Positions 7,862 to 15,574 of a stretch of DNA of 64,000 bases are shown in pieces; the stretch's first letter is position 1; each line of letters begins with the position of its first letter. The translations under genes and the position numbers were made by a program. The stretch comes from Chryseobacterium candidae (GTDB lineage: Bacteria; Bacteroidota; Bacteroidia; Flavobacteriales; Weeksellaceae), in the NCBI RefSeq assembly GCF_004916905.1, contig NZ_SDLV01000003.1:124001-188000 (forward strand). The letters are read 5' to 3'. The notes beneath the pieces are model-generated. The model made no database searches. It worked only from the letters and a program-made list of their open reading frames with translations, and was not told where the DNA came from.

Positions 7862-7896
7862 TATAGCTTCAATAGTTTATTGGAGCTATAGTTTTT
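7862..7896 (+). terminator. Internal terminator/attenuator of the peptide operon
   Basis: A 13-bp stem (7862-7874 with 7878-7890, one G-T pair) with a 3-nt loop is followed by five T. It separates the peptide genes from the export genes. Partial read-through would give more peptide than exporter. Confidence 0.7.
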
Positions 7897-7927
7897 CACA
7901 ATATTAACTAAATAATTACTAATTATA

Positions 7928-8212
7928 ATGTTTGATTTACCCATCGAAAAGGCAAAGATTTTAAAACAAAAAACAGAAGATTTTAAAACGAAATTAAATC
8001 AAGAATTTATTACCCATTCATCAAATGATAAAAGTATAGAAATAAAGATTTCTATTTTAGGAAATATTAAGGAAATTAACACTACTGCAAGTGTAGATAT
8101 TAATCATATAATTCCCTTATTAAATGAAGCAATTAATGAAGCAAAGAGTATTTATGAAATTAGATTAGCAGAAATGTATCAGCAAGAAATGAAAAATTTG
8201 TGGAATGGTTAA
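7928..8212 (+). CDS. YbaB/EbfC-like small protein in the export operon
   Basis: A 94-residue protein without signal peptide. Its layout resembles YbaB/EbfC: an N-terminal helix (KAKILKQKTEDFKTKLNQEF), a beta section (IEIKISILGNIKEINTTA) and a second long helix (IIPLLNEAINEAKSIYEIRL). YbaB proteins bind DNA as dimers, but this copy is in a transport operon and overlaps the HlyD gene by 8 bp, so it could instead be a chaperone for the precursor or part of the export machine. The similarity is modest; the fold assignment is an inference. Confidence 0.5.
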   Translation: MFDLPIEKAKILKQKTEDFKTKLNQEFITHSSNDKSIEIKISILGNIKEINTTASVDINHIIPLLNEAINEAKSIYEIRLAEMYQQEMKNLWNG

Positions 8213-9287
8213 AAACATTCTGTATATCAGTATTATTTTTTTTGTCTTTATCATAATTTTAGCATTACCAATTGTCAAAATTCCCATTTCTTCTTCCTCA
8301 AAAGGTATAGTTCGTTCTATAACAGAAAATACTAAACTTAATTCTGTTGTAAATGGTAGAATCATAGAAACCAAATTAGAAAAGAATAATCAATTTCTAA
8401 AACAAGGAGATACATTACTTGTTATAACAGCAGAACAATTAGATACTCAGAAACATCTACAAAATAGCCAGAGTGAAGATTATGCAGAACAGCTACAGGA
8501 TTTAAACAGACTTACCAAAGGGCAATACAGTAGCTTACAGACAGGGCAATACCAAAGGGAACTTTCTGCCATGCAGGAAAAAATTGCACAGGTCCAAACT
8601 CAATTATCGTTAGCTCAAAAGGATTTAGACAGGGCTGTATTACTTTATAAGCAAGGGGTTATCCCCAAAGCAGAATATGACAAGTATTATTATGACCATC
8701 AGGGCTTTTCTAAACAAATTGCTAATATTAAAGAACAGCAAATTGCACAATGGCAGACACAAAAACGAGAGGTTGAGAGACAGTTACGTTCTTTCAGTTC
8801 AGAAATTCAACGTATCAATCAAGAACAAAAAAATTACATCATCACTGCTCCCATTTCTGGAAGATTGGTAAATTTTTCAGGAGTACAAAAAGGAAACTTC
8901 TTAGTTCAGGGACAAACTGTAGGAGAAATTTCACCTGAACAATCTTTAATTATAGAATGTTTAGTTTCTCCCAAAGATATAGGATTTATTCGAGTAGGAC
9001 AAAAGGTAAAATTTCAGATAGATACTTATAATTATAACCAATGGGGACTATTAAATGGAAGGGTTCAGGAAATAGACCAGAATATAAAAGTAAATGAACA
9101 AACAGGAGAAGCTTACTTCAGGGTTCTTTGTGGAATGGATAAAAACTATTTGGAACTAAAAAATGGTTATAAAGGACAAATTGGAAAAGGAATGACCCTT
9201 ACAGCCCGTTTCCACCTTATAGACCGTACTTTGTGGCAATTGTTATTTGATAAAGCAGATGACTGGTTTAATCCGAAATTGAAATAA
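8205..9287 (+). CDS. HlyD-family periplasmic adaptor
   Basis: The 360-residue protein has one N-terminal membrane span (about 4-25), a half lipoyl/barrel-sandwich domain (about 30-70), a long coiled-coil hairpin (about 80-200, QKHLQNSQSEDYAEQLQDLN and the following Gln-rich helices), the second lipoyl half (about 205-245, with YIITAPISGRL) and a beta-barrel domain. Such adaptors link an inner-membrane ABC exporter to an outer-membrane channel. It overlaps the YbaB-like gene by 8 bp and shares one base with the ABC gene (TAATG), so the three are translated together. No TolC gene is present here; a channel encoded elsewhere must be used. Confidence 0.85.
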   Translation: MVKNILYISIIFFVFIIILALPIVKIPISSSSKGIVRSITENTKLNSVVNGRIIETKLEKNNQFLKQGDTLLVITAEQLDTQKHLQNSQSEDYAEQLQDLNRLTKGQYSSLQTGQYQRELSAMQEKIAQVQTQLSLAQKDLDRAVLLYKQGVIPKAEYDKYYYDHQGFSKQIANIKEQQIAQWQTQKREVERQLRSFSSEIQRINQEQKNYIITAPISGRLVNFSGVQKGNFLVQGQTVGEISPEQSLIIECLVSPKDIGFIRVGQKVKFQIDTYNYNQWGLLNGRVQEIDQNIKVNEQTGEAYFRVLCGMDKNYLELKNGYKGQIGKGMTLTARFHLIDRTLWQLLFDKADDWFNPKLK

Positions 9288-11443
9288 TGAAAAAAGATAC
9301 ATTGATTAAGCAACATGATTTAAAAGATTGTGGTGCAGCTTGTTTGGCTTCTGTTTCTGCTCACTATGGACTAAAAATGCCTATTGCTAAAATCAGGCAA
9401 TTGAGCCATACCGATACAAGAGGAACTAATGTATTAGGGCTTGTACAAGGCTTGGAAGCAATGGGATTTAATGCGAAAGGAGTGAAAGGAGGGGCAGATG
9501 TTTTACCTGACATTCCATTACCTGCTATTGCTCACATTATAAGCAAAGAACAATATCATCATTACGTAGTTGTATATAAAGTTGCTAAAGGCAAAATTTC
9601 TGTGATGGACCCAGCTTTTGGTAAAATAGAAGAATACACCATCGAAGAATTTTCTAAAATATGGACTGGAGTTTTGGTTTTGTTAGAGCCTAATCAGTAC
9701 TTTGAGCAAAAAAATGAAAAAACAAGCCTATATAAAAGATTTTGGAATCTGGTACAGCCCCATAAAAGTATCTTGATTCAGGCTTTGTTAGGGGCTTTGG
9801 TGTATACTATTTTAGGATTATCCACATCAATTTATATAGAAAAGATTACGGATTATGTTCTGATAGATGGAAACAGAAGACTTTTAAACCTACTATCTGT
9901 GGGAATGATTGTTATTTTGCTATTTCAAATTTTTATAGGAGCTATGAAAAGTATTCTTGTTCTGCAAACGGGACAAAAAATGGATAAGCACCTTATATTA
10001 GGCTACTATAAGCATTTATTGAAACTACCCCAACGTTTTTTTGATACCATGAAAGTGGGAGAAATCATTTCAAGGGTAAATGATGCAGTAAAGATTAGAA
10101 CGTTCATTAATGATGCTGCTATTCAAATATTTGTAAATATTTTCATTGTCATTTTTTCATTTGTTTTAATGTTTACCTATTATTGGAAACTCGCACTTAT
10201 AACAGCTTTGGTTATTCCGTTGTATTTTTTTGTTTATTATATTACAAACAAGTTAAACAAAAAGGTAGAAAGGAAACTAATGGAAGAAAATGCAGAATTA
10301 GAATCTCATTTAGTAGAATCTCTTAATTCTGTTCGAACCATCAAGCAGTTTGGTATAGAAACATTTGCCAACAACAAAACCGATAATGCATTCACAACAC
10401 TATTAAAAACAATTTATAAATCTGTACTGAATGCTTTGTTTTCTGGTAATTCATCAGAGTTTTTATCCAGAATATTTACCATCATATTGCTGTGGGTAGG
10501 TTCAGGATATGTTATAGACAGGATTATTACTCCTGGGGAATTGTTATCTTTTTATGCTTTAATAGGTTATTTTACAAATCCTGTTTCCCAACTTATAGGA
10601 ATGAACAAAATTGTACAAAATGCTTTGATTGCTGCTGACCGTTTGTTTGAAATTATGGATTTGGAAAGGGAAGAAACCACAGAAAAAATTGATTTGACAA
10701 CTGAACAAATTGGGGATATTCAATTTATTGATGTTAATTTCAGTTATGGAAGCAGAGTTGATGTTTTTACTAATTTTAATTGTCTCATAAAAAAAGGACA
10801 AACAACTGCCATAATTGGAGAAAGTGGAAGTGGAAAAACTACCTTAGCAGCTTTAATTCAAAACTTATACTCTTTAAAATCTGGTAAAATCATTATTGGA
10901 GATTATGACATCAATTATATTTCAAATTATTCACTAAGGAACTTGGTTTCAGTAGTACCCCAACAAATAGATTTGTTTTCTGGCAATGTAATTGAAAATA
11001 TTGCATTGGGAGAGGATTTTCCAGATATGCAAAGGATTTTACAAATCACTAAAAATCTAGGTATACTTAATTTTATTGAGAAGCTACCAAGTGGTTTCCA
11101 GACTTATTTAGGAGAAAACGGAGCTTTATTGTCAGGCGGTCAAAAACAAAGGATTGCTATTGCTCGGGCTTTATATAAGAATCCTGAAATCTTGATCTTA
11201 GATGAAGCTACTTCATCATTAGATACTGAAGCAGAAATTATTATACAAAGAACATTACAGGATTTTAAAAATCAAGGAAAAACAATGATTGTTATTGCTC
11301 ACAGACTGAGTACGGTTGCTAATGCTGATACTATTCTTGTTATGAAAGAGGGACAAATTGTAGAACAAGGGCATCATAAAGAGCTACTTTCTAAAGATTC
11401 TATTTATAAATCTATGTGGGATAAACAAAGTCTTACACTTTGA
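9287..11443 (+). CDS. Peptidase-containing ABC exporter (C39 family)
   Basis: All three parts of a peptidase-containing ABC transporter are present in 718 residues. The N-terminal C39 domain has Gln9, Cys15 in DCGAACLAS, His92 and Asp108 in MDPAFG, the full catalytic set. Six membrane helices span about 155-460. The ATPase domain has Walker A GESGSGKTT (511-519), signature LSGGQ (615-619), Walker B ending with Asp639-Glu640 and the His switch IAHRL. It would cut double-glycine leaders and export the core peptide, most likely that of 7560-7700. It ends the operon and is followed by a terminator. Confidence 0.92.
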   Translation: MKKDTLIKQHDLKDCGAACLASVSAHYGLKMPIAKIRQLSHTDTRGTNVLGLVQGLEAMGFNAKGVKGGADVLPDIPLPAIAHIISKEQYHHYVVVYKVAKGKISVMDPAFGKIEEYTIEEFSKIWTGVLVLLEPNQYFEQKNEKTSLYKRFWNLVQPHKSILIQALLGALVYTILGLSTSIYIEKITDYVLIDGNRRLLNLLSVGMIVILLFQIFIGAMKSILVLQTGQKMDKHLILGYYKHLLKLPQRFFDTMKVGEIISRVNDAVKIRTFINDAAIQIFVNIFIVIFSFVLMFTYYWKLALITALVIPLYFFVYYITNKLNKKVERKLMEENAELESHLVESLNSVRTIKQFGIETFANNKTDNAFTTLLKTIYKSVLNALFSGNSSEFLSRIFTIILLWVGSGYVIDRIITPGELLSFYALIGYFTNPVSQLIGMNKIVQNALIAADRLFEIMDLEREETTEKIDLTTEQIGDIQFIDVNFSYGSRVDVFTNFNCLIKKGQTTAIIGESGSGKTTLAALIQNLYSLKSGKIIIGDYDINYISNYSLRNLVSVVPQQIDLFSGNVIENIALGEDFPDMQRILQITKNLGILNFIEKLPSGFQTYLGENGALLSGGQKQRIAIARALYKNPEILILDEATSSLDTEAEIIIQRTLQDFKNQGKTMIVIAHRLSTVANADTILVMKEGQIVEQGHHKELLSKDSIYKSMWDKQSLTL

Positions 11444-11490
11444 GAAATAGATTTAGATAAAGTTGTAGCTATTACATCTAAAGATTAGAA

Positions 11491-11516
11491 ACAGGCTCAA
11501 AACAAGCCTGTTTTTT
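11491..11516 (+). terminator. Terminator of the peptide-export operon
   Basis: A 7-bp stem (CAGGCT at 11492-11497 with AGCCTG at 11505-11510, plus one A-T pair) is followed by six T. Confidence 0.8.
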
Positions 11517-11520
11517 ATTG

Positions 11521-11570
11521 TCTTTGATTAGTTTTTCATTATATACATTGTTGAATAATCAATCATTCAC
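11521..11570. repeat. Imperfect 50-bp direct repeat, copy B
   Basis: Partner of 231-280, about 80 percent identical without gaps, including the shared 16-bp core. It starts right after the exporter terminator and ends 1 bp before the stop of the replication-initiator-like gene at 11572. Confidence 0.5.
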
Positions 11571-11571
11571 A

Positions 11572-12633
11572 TTATTCTATATCTTGTATATTATCATCCA
11601 CCACCCCATAAAATAGCTGTTCATATTTCCTATCCAATAGGTCTTTGAAATATTTTTTTGTGTGCAACATATCATTATCTGCGAGTAACTTTTGAAACGC
11701 TTGTTTAACTCTATTAATGTTAGGTTTACCTTTTAAATCACGCCAAAATGAGGGTTCTAAATAATTTCCAATCGCTTGTTTTATATTTTCTGCAAGACCT
11801 TCCTTTTGGTTTCTGTTATCTGTCAAAATAAAATTATCCATTTTTTCACAAAAGTATTTGTACAAATTCTCTATACTCTCATTAGCAAATAAATCATCAA
11901 ACTGAGTTATACCCAGTTCCCTTAAATGGTTAGATTTTAACACAATCTCAACCCTCATAATATTGGTATGTAAATGTTTTTGTTTCTTTTTACTGTAGAC
12001 CTTAAAACCGAATTTGTTATGTAAGAATTTTACAAAACAAGTATTGGCATCATTATAATTACTTGTCGGAGCTTTATAATCATACAGCAGGAAATTATAG
12101 TTAATATAATCGTCTGGATCACGTTCCACTTTTAAATTGAAACCGAACTCAAGCTCTGTAATGGTCGCATCATTTAAATCCAGACCTTCAAAAAATTCCT
12201 GCAATGTTTCCAATGACTGTAAAACCTCCGTATAGTAGAAATCATTATAGTTATTATCCAGTAAATGACTGTAATCATTATCATCTCCCCTGCTACTTAA
12301 GTCATTATGCATTAAATGATTAAAATACTTATGTATAGAACCTTCTAAAACCGCCATTTTTTCGCTTATTCTCAATTTAAGATTCTCTATATCAGCAATT
12401 ATAGGATAAGTCGTAAATGAGGCTTTATTTTCCGTTAATTGTTTTTTTTGTAAAGCAGGAATATTTTTCCTAAAAACATCTAAACATTTCTCTAATAAAG
12501 TTTTTTGTCTGGATTCTGCAACATTTGTAGTTATGTGTTTTCTCTGTACAGTAGGAAATTTATCCCCATTAGCATTTAACCACTTTTCTACAATGGTTTT
12601 ATCTTTAAATTGTAGTTTTATATTATCTAACAT
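11572..12633 (-). CDS. Replication-initiator-like protein (phage/plasmid Rep type)
   Basis: A 353-residue cytosolic protein. The core pattern ITELEFGFNLKV, later FKVYSKKKQ and then NIMRVEIVLKSNHLRELGI, is reminiscent of replication proteins of filamentous phages and rolling-circle plasmids, where an LRxE-type segment follows a mobile-element catalytic core. I do not see a clear HUH metal site, so the assignment is tentative and the protein may be a diverged or non-catalytic relative. It lies 347 bp downstream of the excisionase-like gene on the same strand, an order common in flavobacterial integrative elements. Confidence 0.45.
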   Translation of the reverse strand: MLDNIKLQFKDKTIVEKWLNANGDKFPTVQRKHITTNVAESRQKTLLEKCLDVFRKNIPALQKKQLTENKASFTTYPIIADIENLKLRISEKMAVLEGSIHKYFNHLMHNDLSSRGDDNDYSHLLDNNYNDFYYTEVLQSLETLQEFFEGLDLNDATITELEFGFNLKVERDPDDYINYNFLLYDYKAPTSNYNDANTCFVKFLHNKFGFKVYSKKKQKHLHTNIMRVEIVLKSNHLRELGITQFDDLFANESIENLYKYFCEKMDNFILTDNRNQKEGLAENIKQAIGNYLEPSFWRDLKGKPNINRVKQAFQKLLADNDMLHTKKYFKDLLDRKYEQLFYGVVDDNIQDIE

Positions 12634-12687
12634 TATAAGCGGTTTTATGGTTATACAAAAAACTTACATCACTATTTTTAATGAAAA

Positions 12688-12706
12688 CAGGAGCATTAGC
12701 TCCCGT
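12688..12706 (-). terminator. Weak hairpin between the excisionase-like and Rep-like genes
   Basis: GGAGC (12690-12694) pairs with GCTCC (12699-12703) around a 4-nt loop. Read on the minus strand it is followed by a T-rich stretch, so it may end the transcript from 12981-13307. Confidence 0.4.
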
Positions 12707-12827
12707 TTCTTTTAATTTGCTTAAATATATCTGTCTAAACATAATTGTCTAATTTTTAAGCAATAGAAACCCTATACAAAGGAATTTCCCATTGCAGATT
12801 ATAGATTAACTTTAAAATTTTAGTTTT

Positions 12828-12863
12828 AAAGTCTGAAAGAATCTAGAATGTTCAGACTTTTTT
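12828..12863. terminator. Hairpin with T run in the 12634-12980 gap
   Basis: A 10-bp perfect stem (12828-12837 with 12851-12860) is followed by T on the plus strand and by A/T-rich DNA on the other side, so it could act both ways. No ORF in this gap is supported. Confidence 0.55.
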
Positions 12864-12980
12864 AGATTGTAATTCTAAAACCTTATATTATATCAGGCTT
12901 TGAATAGTTTGTTAAGATTTTATTCATAATATTTCATTTGATATTAGTGCATTAATTAAAATTTGTTTGTTTAAAATATG

Positions 12981-13307
12981 TTAAGCGTTACAAAATTTCC
13001 CTGAATTACTAATAAAATTCAACACATCACTTTTTCTGTAAAGATAATTTCTCCCTGATTTACCAAAAGGTTTTAAAATGCCCTTTTTGCGCCAATCAAT
13101 AATAGTAGGTCTCGATTTTCTCGTAAGCTTACATACTTCATTCGTTAATAAATATTCTTCTTCCGCATTTGAAGAGACTTTTTCAATACTTTCTATTTTA
13201 GAAAGAATTACATTCATTTTCTCGTCAGAAGTACTCACTGAAGAGAAAGCCGCTAAAAACTGTGTGAGCGCAGTAATAACATTTGAGTTTTCAATGTTTT
13301 TGTCCAT
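12981..13307 (-). CDS. Helix-turn-helix (excisionase/MerR-like) DNA-binding protein
   Basis: The 108-residue protein has a helical N-terminal half and a C-terminal winged helix-turn-helix of the excisionase type: EYLLTNEVCKLTRKSRPTII, then DWRKKGILKPFG and a wing with LYRKSDVLNFI. In Bacteroidota these small proteins accompany integrases of integrative elements, where they steer excision or control replication and transfer genes. It is transcribed towards the Rep-like gene. The integrase in this window is at the far left end. Confidence 0.75.
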   Translation of the reverse strand: MDKNIENSNVITALTQFLAAFSSVSTSDEKMNVILSKIESIEKVSSNAEEEYLLTNEVCKLTRKSRPTIIDWRKKGILKPFGKSGRNYLYRKSDVLNFISNSGKFCNA

Positions 13308-13362
13308 TATCTTATATTATTTTATTAATTATTATTTTATACATAACAAATTTTTGGGTATA

Positions 13363-13394
13363 AAAAAAAGACCCCCTCATTCAAAAAGGTCTTT
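13363..13394 (-). terminator. Strong hairpin just upstream of the excisionase-like gene
   Basis: AAAGACC (13367-13373) pairs with GGTCTTT (13388-13394). On the minus strand the stem is followed by a run of eight T, so it is a good terminator about 60 bp before the ATG at 13307. It either ends an upstream minus-strand transcript or attenuates this gene. Confidence 0.6.
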
Positions 13395-13516
13395 GATCTA
13401 TCTTAAATTTTTATATGTCTATTGTTCTTTTTCTGCTATTATTTAATACAATTTTAAATTTAAGGACATAATTATCCTGTTAGACAATAAAAACATCAAT
13501 TATTGCCTTTAAAGCA

Positions 13517-13556
13517 AAAAACCTATGAATGCCAATGTAACATTTATAGGTTTTTT
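13517..13556. terminator. Bidirectional hairpin
   Basis: AAAACCTAT and ATAGGTTTT form a perfect 9-bp stem with A and T runs on both flanks. The gap 13308-14215 holds this hairpin, a repeat copy, a promoter and a possible sRNA, but no supported ORF. Confidence 0.5.
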
Positions 13557-13657
13557 ACATTATTTTGATTTTTACTCGTCAAAATAATTAATAAGAGTCA
13601 AACTATATTATCTATTTGATAAAAATACCATTTAACTTTCTAATCAACCTATTATCA

Positions 13658-13672
13658 AAAACCGTGCCAAAT
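13658..13672. repeat. 15-bp repeat, copy 2 (AAAACCGTGCCAAAT)
   Basis: Exact match to 1825-1839, about 11.8 kb apart. Like copy 1 it follows a hairpin and lies upstream of minus-strand element genes. Confidence 0.4.
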
Positions 13673-13760
13673 TTATATTATTTCTGAATATCTATATTTT
13701 ATTTTACAATTTCTTGAAAGCATTATACTATATGATACAACACACGTAAATAAACCATGA

Positions 13761-13790
13761 TTGTAATATTAGAAAAAATGCTTATTTTTG
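13761..13790 (+). promoter_or_regulatory. Strong consensus promoter without a following ORF
   Basis: TTG at 13761-13763 and TATTTTTG at 13783-13790 are 19 bp apart, a full match to the Bacteroidota -33/-7 consensus. No ORF begins in the next 400 bases; a terminator lies about 180 bp downstream. Confidence 0.65.
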
Positions 13791-13796
13791 CAACCA

Positions 13797-13975
13797 CATA
13801 TTTCTTTAAAGAGTTAAGATCAAATTAAGGCACATGTCCCCAAAATGTCCCTAATTCATAAAAGAAAAATGTAAGTTATTGAATATTAATTAAATGGGTT
13901 ACGGGGTGATATTCCCCTATAGGCTACTCAACTACATCAATCAATCCCTGATCAATAAAGGTTAAGGGATTTTTT
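13797..13975 (+). ncRNA. Candidate small RNA of about 180 nt
   Basis: Bounded by the consensus promoter at 13761-13790 and by a hairpin with T run (AATCCCT 13943-13949 with AGGGATT 13965-13971, six T). It has no convincing ORF. Inside it, 13896-13927 can fold like the T arm and 3' acceptor strand of tRNA-Glu. It may be a regulatory RNA of the element or the by-product of an att site at a tRNA end. Confidence 0.4.
13896..13927 (+). other. Decayed tRNA-Glu 3' end, possible att remnant
   Basis: GGGG, a 7-nt loop and CCCC reproduce a T arm, followed by TATAGGCTAC against TACGGGCTAC at the 3' end of the tRNA-Glu genes at 18627-18987. From the last ATTCCCCT the match is about 15 of 17. No other tRNA arm is present. 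Integrases often target tRNA 3' ends and leave such copies, so this could mark the right end of the mobile region. Confidence 0.4.
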
Positions 13976-14178
13976 CATTCCAAAAATCAACAGAATCTCC
14001 ACGAATTTTAAAAGAACGCCTCTACACACTTTGTACAGGGCGAATTTCGAAAATCTTTTTTGATATCTAAAATTTTTCTTTCCTTTCGTTACCTTTCTTG
14101 TTTCTTGAAATTGATTCGGGAATATTCCATGCTCTCAGGGCTGAAAACAGAATTATTATTGAAGGAAAATTGAGAAAA

Positions 14179-14206
14179 TAAAAAACAGGCTTAAAATAGA
14201 CCTGTT
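14179..14206 (-). terminator. Terminator of the nuclease-like gene
   Basis: AACAGG (14184-14189) pairs with CCTGTT (14201-14206). On the minus strand the stem runs into six T, right after the stop of the gene at 14216. Confidence 0.7.
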
Positions 14207-14215
14207 ATTATTTTG

Positions 14216-15166
14216 TTAATCAAATGTTTCAAATGTATCAGTATTTTTATCATACTTCGCAAGTAATTTGAGTTCCTTTATTTTGTTGTTTGACGTATCA
14301 AAAAAGTGTACTTTATTCACATCATCAATAACAATACTACCACTATGTTCTCCATCAAAAAATGATACTGTTTGAGCCTTTATTTCTCCATTTGAAAAAT
14401 TTCGATATTCTTTTGTCTGAATTTCAGGGCTAATGAATTCAAAGTTAATTTTTGCATTACAAATGAATTGATTAATTGTGATTTTCTCATCTTCATACTC
14501 AAAAAAAATCCCTTCACAATTAACAGCAAATTGAATTTTATGTTGTGGTGTATTGTCTTTAAGCCAATTATTGAAGGCTTGACCACTAACATACTTCCAA
14601 TTTGGCTTAACTGCTTCTTCTAATAGATCATACAAAACAAGTTTTTTCCCTGAAGCTGAAATCAATTGTAATTCTTGAACACTTTTTATTCTGATTTCTG
14701 ATAATCTTGGATTTTCTTCACAATAAATATCTAAAAGTTCAAACCCAAGAAACACTGGTTTTATACGAGAAATTGGGAATAATATATCACTTGCATTACT
14801 TTGGATGTCATCAAAAGTGTACAAACTAATTCCAAAGTTTTTGGCTGCATCAATTGCATCTTTTTGAAATCCTATTTGAGACACAAAAATTTTCTTATTA
14901 ATTGATGGGATTCTCTGGCATTTAGAATTGAAAGCTTCGATTTTTTCAACCGAAACTTTCGCTTTGTATTCTTTGCATTCAATCGCAATTTTAATCTCAA
15001 AATTATTAATTGTTGACTCAATTAAAACATCAATTTCCCTCTTATTTCCACTCTCGTTTGGAATTTTATAATTACTATGGACTTTTGTGTTCGGATTGGT
15101 TTTATAGACCTCTTCAACAATTCTAACCAATTTCTCCAAATTCTTGCCGTCTTTTGCCATAACCAA
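14216..15166 (-). CDS. Mrr-like restriction endonuclease domain protein
   Basis: The 316-residue protein has an N-terminal PD-(D/E)xK fold of the Mrr type: Asp46 in KREIDVLIE, then Glu63-x-Lys65 in AIECKEYKAKVSVEKIEAF, and a conserved tail FVSQIGFQKDAIDAAKNFGI. Mrr-like enzymes cut foreign, often methylated, DNA. The C-terminal half (about 130-316) is a beta-rich region I do not recognise. It lies 55 bp downstream of the toxin and immunity genes on the same strand, so it may be a separate defence gene sharing their transcript. The next in-frame ATG, two codons in, would also fit. Confidence 0.72.
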   Translation of the reverse strand: MVMAKDGKNLEKLVRIVEEVYKTNPNTKVHSNYKIPNESGNKREIDVLIESTINNFEIKIAIECKEYKAKVSVEKIEAFNSKCQRIPSINKKIFVSQIGFQKDAIDAAKNFGISLYTFDDIQSNASDILFPISRIKPVFLGFELLDIYCEENPRLSEIRIKSVQELQLISASGKKLVLYDLLEEAVKPNWKYVSGQAFNNWLKDNTPQHKIQFAVNCEGIFFEYEDEKITINQFICNAKINFEFISPEIQTKEYRNFSNGEIKAQTVSFFDGEHSGSIVIDDVNKVHFFDTSNNKIKELKLLAKYDKNTDTFETFD

Positions 15167-15221
15167 TGCTTTCGACTTTTTATTCTATTAATTTAAATGT
15201 ATCATTTTTTTTCTTCATTCG

Positions 15222-15569
15222 TTATTGCTTATCATAAGGGAACGAAGGGCTTATGAATTTCATTTTTACAGGCTTACCTTGTTTATCATAAATAATTTCA
15301 AAAACTCCATGATCTACATATATTCCTTTGACTTTCATTGTTTCAGCATCTACAACAGAATAGTATGGTGTTGGAATGCCAAATACATCGTGATAAAAAT
15401 CAACACTATAGTGACTCCATTCTTTTCCATCATACATTTTCTGCTTTTCATTAAATATGGCATCCATAAATTCCAATTCTTCTTCTGAATTTCCGTACTG
15501 AAATTTTAGTTGGTCTAATACTTTTAGGGTTGCCTCTATTGCTTTTTTTTGTTCTGTTGTTTTTTCCAT
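15222..15569 (-). CDS. Probable immunity protein of the adjacent zincin toxin
   Basis: A 115-residue cytosolic protein with an acidic helical N-terminal part (LKFQYGNSEEELEFMDAIF) and a beta-rich C-terminal part. Its start is only 5 bp after the stop of the toxin gene, the usual place of an immunity gene. I do not recognise the family; the role comes from context. It would bind the toxin domain and protect the producer. Confidence 0.6.
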   Translation of the reverse strand: MEKTTEQKKAIEATLKVLDQLKFQYGNSEEELEFMDAIFNEKQKMYDGKEWSHYSVDFYHDVFGIPTPYYSVVDAETMKVKGIYVDHGVFEIIYDKQGKPVKMKFISPSFPYDKQ

Positions 15570-15574
15570 TGTTT

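Noticed and set aside
13896..13927. Functional tRNA gene
   Set aside because: Only a T arm and 3' strand are seen; D and anticodon arms and a matching 5' acceptor strand are absent.
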